Source: Gyrodactylus bullatarudis (taxonomy: Eukaryota; Platyhelminthes; Monogenea; Gyrodactylidea; Gyrodactylidae). From it: a stretch of DNA of 17,369 nucleotides. The number at the start of each line of letters is the position of its first letter. The first letter of the stretch is position 1. Position numbers and translations under genes: made by a program. Shown here in pieces: positions 8,346 to 16,079 of this stretch. The stretch is from contig SSNU01002997.1 of assembly GCA_012064415.1 (NCBI GenBank), positions 1 to 17,369 on the forward strand. The letters run 5' to 3'. The notes under the pieces are model-generated. The model worked only from the letters and a program-made list of their open reading frames with translations, ran no database searches and was not told the DNA's origin.

Positions 8346-9708
8346 CTATTTATTTAAATGTAACATGAAAATCTTTTCTAAGTTATTTTCTTTAAAATTT
8401 CTATTTGGGCAAACAATGGCGTTCATTAATGAAAAGGATCTTTCCACGTCACATGATGTTGCTTGTGCATTAAGGAGTAAACTATACAAATACGGATCCG
8501 TCGTTTTGTCGAAAAAATTAAAAATTTTAAAAATGCCAATTTTTGTTAGGCGCTTCATTAAATATGGTTTGAGCCTGATGGGATCATCTTGAAAATCTAG
8601 GTCCATCAACTTCATATATGCTTCTTGGATTGTAAATTTTCGGGATTCAAATTTCGTTATCAATTTGGAAATTTTTACCGATTGAAACAAGATCAGGTAA
8701 AACATCATCTGACTTAACAGCGTCCTTAGCCTTCTGAATAATATGACCATTTCCTTCCAAAGATTCCACGATCTCTCTCACTTGATTCAGATGATTTGCA
8801 TAATAGTTAGTAGCTTCAAGCCAATTTCCCCAGCGTGTTACAACAGGCTTTGGGGGCTGACCGATTTGATCAAATAAATATTGATGGTGGCGATTTTTTG
8901 TGACTAAAGCTTTCACACTAGATATTAAATCATTGACTGCACCATATGAATCTTTAATTTTCATAGCCAGATTATGAAGTAAGTGGGCTGTGCAGGTTAT
9001 ATGATGTATTCTAGGATATAAAATCTCCAAATGGGGCGTGGCTGAGGTGTTATACCTTGCAGCGTCTGTGACCAAAAGGCATACATTTTCTCTTTCGATA
9101 TCATTAAGGTTCAAAGTATCTTGAATGTAGTGGATAACAGATTTGGTTGTGATAGATTGAGAAAGTTTAGAACATTTCAGTAAATAACTAGTTTCTGGTT
9201 CCTTCAAATTGCCTCCAAGTACATTAAAATATTTGGAACCATTCTTTTCTGATTCGTCAGCGATCAAAAATATTTCTTGATCTTTAATTTTGTTCTTGAT
9301 AGAATTGACTTTCTCGTTGTAGATTCCATCTACCATTTGTCTATAGGTTTCATGCGAAAAGAGTTTAAATCCGAAGCAATCCATGAAGAAAGATTTCGTT
9401 TCATCGTAGTTGAGTATCCAGATTGGAAGGCCAAGTTGAAGAAGTAAATTGACTAGTCTCTCATGCTTATCTTGATCTGTTGTATCGATAAACTTCTGTT
9501 CGTAAGCTTTTTCGGATTCTGAGCCAGTTTTGCGAACGTGTTCTTTGGTATTTCTGTGTTGATCAACATAACTTTTCTTCTCACACGAAACAATTTTCAT
9601 GCAGTATTTACAAAATAATTTTCCATCTGTGGTGATAGTGAATTCATCCGGAAAACTTGAGCGATATTTGAGAGATTTCATTGACTGTGTAATTCTGATT
9701 CGTCCCAT
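8346..9708 (-). pseudogene. hAT transposase, near-complete, one frameshift
   Basis: Cut-and-paste transposase of the element at 8165-10017. The start ATG at 9708-9706 gives M-G-R-I-R-I, the only full-length start; the first frame runs 353 codons. A BED-type zinc finger is present (C33, C36, H51, H57). A DUF659-like start of the RNase H-like core follows (LPIWILNYDE near 94-103). Catalytic Asp is in IADES (D151), the second in LLVTDAA (D215), with the hAT C-x2-H pair at C239/H242 and the RWGNWLEA box near 310. The frame then breaks at the A-run 8676-8672. The next frame continues with the alpha-helical insertion end and the dimerisation region, with Glu in CDVERSF and the terminus HLNK before the stop at 8348-8346. 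Skipping one base at the run would rejoin the frames, so the gene is one indel from an intact hAT protein of about 450 residues, short for the superfamily. An intron is unlikely because there are no splice signals at the switch. Confidence 0.9.
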
Positions 9709-9835
9709 CGTTAATCAATACAATAATTCGATTGGGATGAAAATAATATTAAAATGGCGTGAAATTCTTATCTTTAATTTGATTGGTCGACATTATATCA
9801 ACCAATGAGAGAACAGATAAAATGTTTCACTTAAC

Positions 9836-9903
9836 AAAATAGTCCATTAAAATAGTCTTTATGAAAAATAGTCCCTAAGAAGAAGAAAAAGTCCAAAATA
9901 GTC
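9836..9903 (+). repeat. hAT right subterminal repeats (4 x AAAATAGTC)
   Basis: AAAATAGTC occurs at 9836-9844, 9849-9857, 9865-9873 and 9895-9903, plus a degenerate AAAAAGTCC at 9886-9894. They have the same orientation as the left-end copies, not the mirror orientation. An ATTGGT...ACCAAT inverted pair lies just inside (about 9782-9806). Confidence 0.8.
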
Positions 9904-10004
9904 GTTTTAAATTTGCAAAACTAGAGCCTTCATTTATTCACAGTGATATGAAAAGGTATTTCTGTGAAAATAATCCTATAAAAACTGATAGTCATTTTTA
10001 GGCA

Positions 10005-10017
10005 TTTTGAGGCCTTA
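10005..10017. repeat. hAT right terminal inverted repeat
   Basis: TTTTGAGGCCTTA, the reverse complement of the left end with one mismatch. The element boundary is confirmed by the adjoining target duplication. Confidence 0.9.
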
Positions 10018-10025
10018 GTAATCAT
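10018..10025. repeat. hAT target-site duplication, right
   Basis: gtaatcat, identical to 8157-8164 and to 4263-4270. Only this right-hand copy exists, as expected if the duplication arose after insertion and removed the right end from unit 1. Confidence 0.95.
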
Positions 10026-10196
10026 CCTTGCAAAGGGTAATCAAAGGAATAAATCAGTTCTCTTCTCGATATTTCAACCCGAATAGTCACTGGGACTATA
10101 CAAAATACTGAAAGGTTACCAGAGAAGAGTTGGCAAGTTTATTCTTATTTGTAATTAGCTCAATTTAATTTCTGATTAAATTTTTTATCCCATCAG
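10026..10196. other. Unassigned spacer ending in a splice-acceptor-like tract
   Basis: About 170 bp with no recognised coding. Its last 20 bases are a T-rich run ending in CATCAG, directly before the Tigger reading frame starts. This looks like an intron acceptor of the element; a donor could not be placed with confidence. Confidence 0.35.
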
Positions 10197-10731
10197 GCTT
10201 GACAGTAAGCGCTTCCGGAGAGAAAGGAAAGTTAATGATCATTGGTAAAAGCCGTAATCCAGCATTCCGTTTGTTCAACTATCAGTTCCCGAACTTGAAT
10301 TTATGTTTTTTTCCCTCCCAATTCAACCCCAATCACGCAGCCTATTGATGTTGGTATCGGAAGATCTTGGAAAGCTGGATATCGTCGACGATTAGAGGAC
10401 GAAAGGTTTGACAAAATCGATCTGCGAGTTCGTGACTACGAAGACATCGACAAGAAGATTAGTACCCTTCGTTGCTGTCAAATGGCTGCAGAATCGTGGG
10501 AAGAGGTACCAAGCCGAGTTTCCAAAAATGTTTTGAAGTAACACAGCTTAAGGAGAAAACTAGCTGATGCTGAACAGATAACTCCACAATTATTCGTTAC
10601 ACAATTTATGAAGATTAAGCATGCTGTCAGAAAAAACTTAAATGCTGAAAAGAAGAGCTGAAGCAGCTGAAAACATATTCAGGACAATCCCTGTGTTATC
10701 AGAGGCTTTTGAAAAAATAGATCAATTCTGA
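10197..10731 (+). pseudogene. pogo/Tigger-type transposase fragment 1, internally deleted
   Basis: Remnant of a pogo/Tigger (DDE, CENP-B-related) transposase. It opens with LTVSASGEKGKLMIIGKSRN, the conserved strand region after the first catalytic Asp, then jumps within about 10 residues to the box FFPPNSTPITQPIDVG, which carries the third catalytic Asp. About 100 or more residues, including the central DNxxxH box with the second Asp, are missing. After a one-base frame change near 10310 the reading continues as RSWKAGYRRRL and the helical tail (MAAESWEEV). It then passes a TAA at 10540-10542, resumes as LADAEQITPQLFVTQF, and after another shift ends LSEAFEKIDQF with stop 10729-10731. The first Asp region is not seen upstream. 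Confidence 0.75.
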
Positions 10732-12155
10732 TTTTTTTAAACATTTCTTATTCATTTAATTTTGAGAACGATTAGAATTAACGTCAGATTTTAAAATTTT
10801 TATACAGCTAAGTGTAATGTGGAGAAAATTCTATCGTTTAGCGTTATTTAACGTCAAAACTAAAAGTGGGCTTAATATAGATTAGATAAACACTACGCGT
10901 GAAAAAATCTAAATGCATCAGTGGTGCTGAGACATGAATTTGACCACTGCATTGTTGGTTAAAAAGGGGGAGGAATGTTCACGCGTTTTAAGGAATAAAA
11001 TGCTCTCTCATTAAAATTTTTTGTTACGCATTAATTTTACTACTGTTCTTCCCTGTGATATACATGCATGAAATGCTTGTAATGTAATTAATTAACTTGT
11101 ATGCATAGCCGAAAAGGTAGTCTTTCAGGCATTGTAATGTATTTTAAAATCAAATACACGTAGACATAGGAAAACCTTATGTAAACAATGACCAAAGGTC
11201 ACGAGTGCACAAAAAAAGACACCGAAAAATATTTGATACACTAAAAAAATTTTTACTGTATTTATTTACCAGTTACTACCAGTTTTACTATTCAGTCCTC
11301 TAAATTGTCTAGATTTTTTCATCTACTGTACCTCAACTAGAGCATCAGTTGATCCATATATATAAAATTCTAGGCCTATTTTTTGTTACCTGTAGACGCC
11401 TAAAACTCATAATACAGTTTTTTACTCTGAAGGTTATAGGCTATTAAAATTCTGAAAATTCGCTGCGGAACATCTTCATTTTTGAGTCTTAAATTAACCA
11501 ATTGGAGCTCTCCATTCTGACCTTAGCTGAGTTGGAATAAACATAATTTCCCTATTAATATCTATTTTGATTTCAGATAAACAATAGCAACTTTTTGCAT
11601 TCAGTATGTTTCAATATTTCAACGATCCATATTCCAGATTCCTTGTCGGTCACCATTTTAGTCCCTAAATCAATTCCTGTCCTGTGTTTTTATTCCATAA
11701 TCTAATTTAAAAAACTCAAATTTCTATGTAATCAGATTTTACAACCAAGATTAGATTTACCATAAAAAATAGGTTCTTTGCTACCTCAACTAGGCTCTGA
11801 CCCAACTCATCTTCAAATTTATTTTACTGGGAATGATGATCTTCAAGCAGATAAGACATGCAACACTGTTATAGGCTCCACCATTTACAGACTCTACTTT
11901 ATACTAATCACAAAATATTATTAATAGTAGAATTCCGTACGTTCTAGAACTTATGTCCGTGCTCCAACTCAATTAATTATATACGTATTTGATTCTCGCC
12001 CTCCGATGGTTTATCGACTGAACTCTACAAAAAATAGGTCTAAATTTTAAAATATCTATATTAACTATACTTCCTACACTTGATTCCAGAGCCTTCATCC
12101 ATCAGAAAATATCTTCCTCAATTAACTATCTCGCAAGTATCAAAGGTGAGTATTA
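10732..12155. other. 1.4 kb without a recognisable gene; possible retroelement debris
   Basis: No coding sequence is supported. Local structure includes two TTAACGTCA words (about 10780 and 10848), a nested hairpin and purine tract at 10895-10986 (listed separately), tandem ACCAGTTACT-like words near 11270, and a TATATATAAAA word near 11357. TACCTCAACTAG occurs near 11328 and again near 11783. Short open readings between 11800 and 12150 do not match any family I know. The stretch may be decayed LTR or Tigger 3' sequence. Confidence 0.35.
10895..10986. repeat. Nested inverted repeats around a polypurine tract
   Basis: Outer arms are ACGCGTGAA (10895-10903) and TTCACGCGT (10978-10986), a 9-bp perfect inverted pair. 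Inner arms are AATGC plus AGTGGT (10912-10916, 10920-10925) against ACCACTGCATT (10943-10953), pairing with a 3-nt bulge. Between the right arms sits AAAAAGGGGGAGGAA (10961-10975) followed by TG. That resembles the polypurine tract and LTR start of a retrotransposon. Confidence 0.55.
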
Positions 12156-12159
12156 ATAA

Positions 12160-12588
12160 ATTCTTCGATAGTGCTAGAAATTTCATCATTTGGTTTAAAT
12201 GAAAAGATTTCATTAGATGTAAGCTCTTTATTTTCTAGTATATGAACATGAAGGCTTTGAAATGCTAAGTAATGAAATCACTGATCTCATTAGGATCTGT
12301 TGTACAAACGTTCCATTGTCGTTTTAAAACAAAGTATACATCCAGAAAGATGGGATAGCTATGGGTTCACCTCTTAGTCCTCTTTTAGCATACATCTTTC
12401 TAGGTTGGTTAGAATTAAATAAAATGTCTGAATCAATCAATTCTTACACTGATGTTTACATCAGATCATTTATTTTAATGAAACCTAACATATCAGTAGA
12501 TGATTTTTTCTCCAAGATGAATTCGTTTCATCCGAATATAGTTTTTACTATGGAAAGAGATTGCATCCATTGCTGTTTCTCTGCATAA
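12160..12588 (+). pseudogene. Penelope-like element reverse transcriptase fragment
   Basis: Remnant of a Penelope-like retroelement RT, a family related to telomerase. FFDSARNFI (about 12163) precedes motif A, read as ISLDVSSLFSSI (about 12208-12243), where the family normally has SFDVxSLFTxIP. After a frame change the reading EMLSNEITDLIRICC leads through a TAA (12326-12328) into VYIQKDGIAMGSPLSPLLAY, the characteristic Penelope motif B, at about 12337-12395. The motif C position is degenerate (FILMKPNISVDDFF, where R-Y-V-D-D is expected), followed by the conserved HPNIVFTME. The stop is at 12586-12588. Frames and stops show it is dead. Confidence 0.75.
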
Positions 12589-12784
12589 AAAACAAGTATA
12601 TATATATCTTGGATTGCAAACGATCGTCATAACTCCCTCATCATGAACAAATCTTAATTTACTTCGCATATGCAAGAACTCGGGTTGCCAAGAGCGAGTT
12701 TCTTTGCTTAATGGAACCATTTTTTCTCGCAAGTTATTGGAAGTCATGATTAATTTTACTAAAACTAATTATATTTTTTGCTAG
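12589..12784. other. Spacer between Penelope RT and Merlin remnant
   Basis: About 200 bp. It ends with a T-rich run and TTTTTTGCTAG, a plausible splice acceptor just before the Merlin frame. An 84-codon minus-strand open frame covers 12747-12493 but matches no family I recognise and overlaps the RT, so I do not call it. The N-terminal zinc-binding part of Merlin was not identified here. Confidence 0.3.
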
Positions 12785-13285
12785 AAGCCCGTATTCCAAT
12801 AAGTAAAGTAATTGATCTGATGTTTGCCTAGGGAATGAGAATGACCATCCGCGAAAAAGCTGAAATGTCAGGTCTTGCAGAGTCTACTGTTAATAACTAT
12901 TTTCAGAAATTTGCAAGAGCTCTGAGTAGAGAAAATCCCCAACCGGCTAATCTTGTTAACGTTGGTGAAACCATTGAGATAGATGAAATGCATCTATTCA
13001 GAAGGAAATACAATAGAGGTCGATATTTTAGAAATCAACGTTATTAGATGTTAGTCTCGACAGATTGCTCCAACTAAGGAAATTCGTATGAAGATGATGC
13101 CTAAAAGAAATAAACGAGTCCTTCACAGATTTATTGTGAATAATATTGCTCAAGGGACCATAATATACACAGACGAGTGGAGAGGCTGCTAAGGACTGAA
13201 TTTGCTAGGCTGACCATCAAACAATTAATCATAAGCGTCATTATGTCAATCCTCAAAATCCTGACAACGTCGAACGAACAGAAGA
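12785..13285 (+). pseudogene. Merlin-family (IS1016/ISXO2-like) transposase remnant
   Basis: DDE transposase of the Merlin superfamily, the eukaryotic relatives of bacterial IS1016. Reading starts after an acceptor-like site with ARIPISKVIDLMFA, passes a TAG at 12829-12831, and continues as a 70-codon open frame (12835-13047). That frame has the HTH segment GLAESTVNNYFQKF and the hallmark IEIDE (catalytic Asp codon at 12982-12984) followed by KYNRGR. In the next frame come TKEIRMKMMPKRNKR and IIYTDEWRG, with the second Asp codon at 13172-13174. A further shift gives NHKRHYVNP, the C-terminal VNHxxxFVNP box. At least three frame breaks and stops make it non-functional. The third acidic residue and the element ends could not be located. 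Confidence 0.75.
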
Positions 13286-13565
13286 TAGACCGAATCCAAT
13301 GTCAGAATCTTTCGTTGTGTATAAGTTCAAATGTTTTTGCCAAGCTGAATACATTAGTCACACCACAAGAAGACTTGGAGATAGGGTGGCTGAACATTTG
13401 TACACTGGCTCTACAGCGGTTAGGTAACATGTTGAGGATTGCGAGGAAAAGGTTTCCCCTGACATTATCTTTAGAAAAACAGGAAACAACTTAGCAGCCT
13501 TCAAAACAGTTGAAGCCCTACTGATACAAAAAGCCTAGTCTGTGTGTACAGTAGAAGTTTGTGCA
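13286..13565 (+). pseudogene. Penelope-like GIY-YIG endonuclease fragment (+ strand copy)
   Basis: GIY-YIG nuclease domain, which in Penelope-like elements lies C-terminal to the RT and nicks target DNA. The open reading from 13299 gives FVVYKFKCFCQAEYISHTTR, then RLGDRVAEH: the GIY (here VVY) strand, a Cys pair, the YIG strand (here YIS, so Gly changed to Ser), the conserved Arg and the EH helix. There is a TAA at 13422-13424. The family's C-terminal KPSLCVQ box follows after a one-base shift near 13530. The same ending (KPNLCVQ, KPNLCSK) is seen in the two minus-strand copies, so all three are one family. With the RT at 12160-12588 it may be one Penelope copy split by the Merlin insertion. 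Confidence 0.75.
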
Positions 13566-13973
13566 GCCTCTGGTATTGCCTAGGCCAATTTTGAAAATTA
13601 CACACAACATTGAGACAAAAGAAGCGCTATCCAAACCGAGGGCTCGATCAGTAGATAGAAGTTTAAAACAAACCTCTATATTAACATTTTTGTCACAATG
13701 TTAAATTAAAAAACCATAAAATGTAACAAAAGATTTTTCACTATTAACCAATTGTTTAAATAATAATAATTATTATAATCAAATATTGTATATTACATTA
13801 ATGGATTATCAACAGTATTACACTTGTACTTGTATATTCATTAATCTCTGTATACATTAGTACTCATTGATAGTCAAATTTATTTACACACTCCCCACAA
13901 TGTACAGGTGGCGAAGGACTTTTAATGTATTAGTCATTTTCACACGTGTAATTACATCACGTGTAGTACACTT
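13566..13973. other. AT-rich non-coding stretch
   Basis: About 400 bp with no supported gene. The left part may be the 3' end of the Penelope copy, since one frame stays open with few stops to about 13703. The centre is an ATT/ATA-rich run around 13755-13800. At 13943-13963 two CACGTG hexamers flank TAATTA (listed separately). Confidence 0.4.
13943..13963. promoter_or_regulatory. Near-palindrome: CACGTG - TAATTA - CACGTG
   Basis: Two E-box hexamers (13943-13948 and 13958-13963) lie on either side of TAATTA (13949-13954), making a 21-bp near-palindrome. The arrangement would suit dimeric bHLH and homeodomain binding, but a chance match or a terminal structure of a dead element is as likely. 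No gene start follows other than the gypsy fragment. Confidence 0.25.
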
Positions 13974-14290
13974 TTGATGAAAGGCCAACCAATCAGATTG
14001 TACCTTGCTCAAGTTTTAAGACTGAAGAGTATGCCTGAAATAAAGAACTTATTTCTTCATAACATCAGGCGTCGACTTTCTATAGAAATTAACGATATAA
14101 ACACACTCGAAATGAAATTCAAAAAAATACCAAAACTAGCAACAGCAGACTTCCGAAAACCTTTTTCATTTGTACACTGACGCCTCAGAACTGGCCTTTG
14201 GTGCCAGCCTAGAACAAGACAGATACGTTTTTTCTAGAAACAAATAGTGGAATTATGAAAAAAACTTTAAAACGTCATCTTGATTCTGTC
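13974..14290 (+). pseudogene. Ty3/gypsy-type RT-RNase H junction fragment
   Basis: Remnant of an LTR retrotransposon polyprotein. The first frame (13974-14180) ends with the connection box seen before RNase H (LATADFRKPFSF). A one-base shift then gives TDASELAFGASLEQ (from 14176), the start of RNase H with its first catalytic Asp. This is followed by VFSRNK, a TAG, and WNYEKNF, corresponding to the aromatic ENY-type box. No RT palm motif, integrase or protease was found next to it. It may belong with the probable LTR at 16071, same strand, the gap being filled by later insertions; that link is inference. Confidence 0.7.
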
Positions 14291-14436
14291 TGAAAAAAAC
14301 ACTGGAAAATGTATGATTATTAGGATACTTTTTTATTACAATTTTGCAAATGATGAAAAAATATCAAACGAAACCATTTTGAGATCTCTTATATTCTTAT
14401 CCCTCACTTTATCCACCAAATGAATCCTTGAATGAA

Positions 14437-15171
14437 AAATTGCAGACTTCTTTCATTGGTGTCTACGAAAACCCTTTGATGAGAAAAAGAATGCTCCGTT
14501 GCAGTTAATAGACCAATTTCGCAACGATCTGTCGACAAAAATTGCTGGTTACCCAAGATCCAACTTGTACAACATTGTTGAGGCAGCTTGGTTCATTTAC
14601 GAAAACTAGAGTTGTGGCGTTCAAAGGTAAAATAATTTTTTCATTCAAATTTAGGGTCTGATGTGAGTCGTTATAAGAGAAATACGACTCGTTTGACTGC
14701 AGTTTCTTGTTGCAGTGCAACAGGTGAAAAGAAGAAACTCTTCATTCTTGGAAAATCAATGAATCCTCGAAGTTTCAAAGATCATCCTAATTTGCTTTAG
14801 AAAGTAAAATATGATGCTAACGCATACGCATGGATGACTACGGAAATATTCACCAAGCATATATTAGCTTGGTATTGAGCTTTATAGCGAAGAAGATTTT
14901 TGAGAGACAGGAAGATCTTCATTCCTGCTATTTCAACATCTGTACTACAGCCTATTGATAATGGAGTTGTAAGAACTTATAAGCTTTTGGATGAAAAGCG
15001 ACGTCAACAACAGGCTCCAGTAGAGGATATCTCTCTGATGCAGTTAATATGGCTGACCAGATCTGGGATAGCATAAAACCAGAAACAATTGTGAAATGTT
15101 GGGAGCATGCATGTTTGATATCCCAATCGAAGAAAAGAACACTCTTCGAGATAACCTTTCAGAAATTTTAG
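14437..15171 (+). pseudogene. pogo/Tigger-type transposase fragment 2
   Basis: Second Tigger-like transposase remnant, more complete than fragment 1. It begins in the DNA-binding/linker part (LIDQFRNDLSTKIAGYPRSN) and reaches LYNIVEAAWF, where the family has YNxDE, so the first catalytic Asp is lost. After a shift and a possible 28-nt intron (14627-14654) it reads SDVSRYKRNTTRLTAV, then KKKLFILGKSMNPRSFKD and YDANAYAWMT. The DNxxxH segment with the second Asp is deleted. The third is kept in VLQPIDNGVV (about 14945-14975). A final frame gives DAVNMADQIWDSI, the usual C-terminal helix. Stops at several points (e.g. near 14799 and 14877) rule out function. It is distinct in sequence from fragment 1. 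Confidence 0.8.
14627..14654 (+). other. Possible 28-nt intron in Tigger fragment 2
   Basis: GTAAAATAATTTTTTCATTCAAATTTAG lies between TTCAAAG and GGTCTGATG. Removing it joins VVAFK-G-SDVSRYK in frame (phase 1) across a region conserved in Tigger transposases, and the segment itself contains a stop. It has GT and AG ends and a T-rich body. This would be far shorter than ordinary animal introns, so a small insertion by chance is a real alternative. Confidence 0.45.
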
Positions 15172-15406
15172 TTGTTTTGAATCTAAAGGGAACTTGATCC
15201 AACTAAGTGAAATTTGGAAGAAAACTAAAATTATTTTGAATGAGTAATTCACGTTGTTTTTCAAAAACGTCCGAGTAGCCACTTAAATTCATAATTTGGA
15301 AATATGAAAGAAAGAGATATAAACTTAAAAGATTCATTCAAGATAATAATTTACAAATCAGGAAAGAAATAGGAAAAGTTGAAGAAAATTAGAATAAATG
15401 TAAGCT
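15172..15406. other. Spacer, no gene recognised
   Basis: About 230 bp, probably the 3' non-coding part of Tigger fragment 2 passing into flank. The 92-codon minus-strand frame over 15282-15004 is antisense to the Tigger C-terminus and is not supported. Confidence 0.4.
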
Positions 15407-15810
15407 GAAAAAACACCAAAACTCTCCAATAAATAGCAACAGTGGAGAAAAAAGTGAAAAAGCTCACATAGGCCATGGGAGTTGAAGGTTATAAGAATAG
15501 TTTTTTTGAACACAGATTGGGTTTGTATAGATTGATAAAGAATTTCTTTTTGACCCATACATCTATGCTGTCATCTCCAGAGTTTTTGTACAGAATGGGA
15601 AAATTCGAAACTGAAGCAGCATGTTTCTCCTGTTTGATAAGCCTAGTTACCGCAGTGTCCTTATGCAGATGATCACTTGATCTTGTAGACAGCTTCCTAA
15701 TTGTCCTACCTATGTAAGAAGCACCAGTCACATTGGAATTTATAGATTAGTAGAGTCTTCTCCGGTTTGAGTAAATCTTTATGAATCAAACTAAACAGTC
15801 TGAGTTTTAT
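15407..15810 (-). pseudogene. Penelope-like 3' end with GIY-YIG domain, minus copy A
   Basis: The minus-strand reading enters with RLFSLIHKDLLKPEKTLLIY, then KFQC (the GIY strand and first Cys). After a one-base shift at about 15731 it gives GASYIGRTIRKLSTRSSDHL: the intact YIG strand, the catalytic Arg and the helix His. It then reads HAASVSNFPILYKNSGDD and ends with YKPNLCSKK near 15496. The downstream ~90 bp is shared with copy B as 3' untranslated sequence (block containing aataaatagcaacagtg). The expected Glu of the C-terminal helix is not obvious in DVWVKKKFFI (Val-Lys where Glu is usual). The RT domain is missing. Truncated ends are typical of target-primed insertion. Confidence 0.75.
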
Positions 15811-16055
15811 CCATTTAAAACTAAAATAGAAATGCCTTTGCACAATACTAGTGCGTACGAATTTAACGAATGATCAGGCAGAAATGCTGCCAGCTAAGCG
15901 AAGCAAAACTAATGATTCACCCAGTATAGAGGTCATCGAGGACTGAGTAGGAAATCGAAAGATTTCGGAGAATGTCGATGACCAGGGTGGAAAGCCTGCT
16001 ATCGCTGCACAAGACACTAGCAGAGAGATTTTGTATACCCTTGACGCTCCGCATT
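15811..16055 (+). other. Possible decayed pol 3' end upstream of an LTR
   Basis: One plus frame reads protein-like from about 15875 (NDQAEMLPAKRSKTNDSPSI and onward) through a single TGA at 15946-15948 to about 16050, directly before the polypurine tract. Acidic and Ser/Pro-rich composition would fit the C-terminal tail of a gypsy integrase or pol protein, but no motif is diagnostic. I make no functional call. Confidence 0.3.
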
Positions 16056-16070
16056 AAAATAGGGGGGAAA
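16056..16070 (+). other. Polypurine tract of an LTR retrotransposon
   Basis: AAAATAGGGGGGAAA followed by TGTAGCGATC. A purine run ending directly before a TG dinucleotide is how the plus-strand primer site abuts a 3' LTR. Confidence 0.6.
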
Positions 16071-16079
16071 TGTAGCGAT

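Larger units (their letters stand above)
5754..9643. repeat. Tandem duplication, unit 2 (3,890 bp)
   Basis: Second unit of the direct duplication, same orientation as 1860-5749. It starts inside LINE ORF1 and continues past its right boundary into the remainder of the hAT gene and the right hAT end. The outermost flanks of the original locus are therefore split: LINE start on the left of unit 1, hAT right end on the right of unit 2. Confidence 0.95.
8165..10017 (-). mobile_element. Complete hAT transposon (1,853 bp)
   Basis: This full-length element is bounded by 13-bp terminal inverted repeats: TAGGGCCTCAAAA at 8165-8177 and, reverse-complemented, TAAGGCCTCAAAA at 10005-10017 (one mismatch). 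It is flanked by a perfect 8-bp direct duplication. It carries one gene on the minus strand (8346-9708), with about 180 bp of left and 310 bp of right non-coding end. Both ends contain clustered AAAATAGTC words. The N-terminal zinc finger and start of the transposase resemble the CGGBP1-related branch of hAT elements; that is a recognition call from sequence, not a search result. Complete ends and one frameshift suggest a fairly recent insertion. Confidence 0.93.

Noticed and set aside
1860..9643. The repeated LINE-hAT block as a single composite mobile element
   Set aside because: Unit edges lie inside coding sequences, carry no terminal repeats or target duplications, and the hAT has its own complete ends; segmental duplication explains it better.
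12147..12238. Possible 92-nt intron (GTGAGT...TTCTAG) in the Penelope RT
   Set aside because: The supposed intron itself encodes the Penelope motif A (LDVSSLFSSI), so it is coding sequence and the splice signals are coincidental.
12493..12747. 84-codon minus-strand open frame with several Cys residues
   Set aside because: Considered as the N-terminal zinc part of Merlin, but it is on the wrong strand, overlaps the Penelope RT, and its Cys spacing fits no known finger.
14505..14720. 71-codon minus-strand open frame, and 15004-15282 minus
   Set aside because: Both are antisense to well-supported Tigger fragment 2 motifs.
15358..15672. Open frames at 15358-15558 minus and 15475-15672 plus
   Set aside because: Shadows of the Penelope 3' end and GIY-YIG domain on the minus strand.
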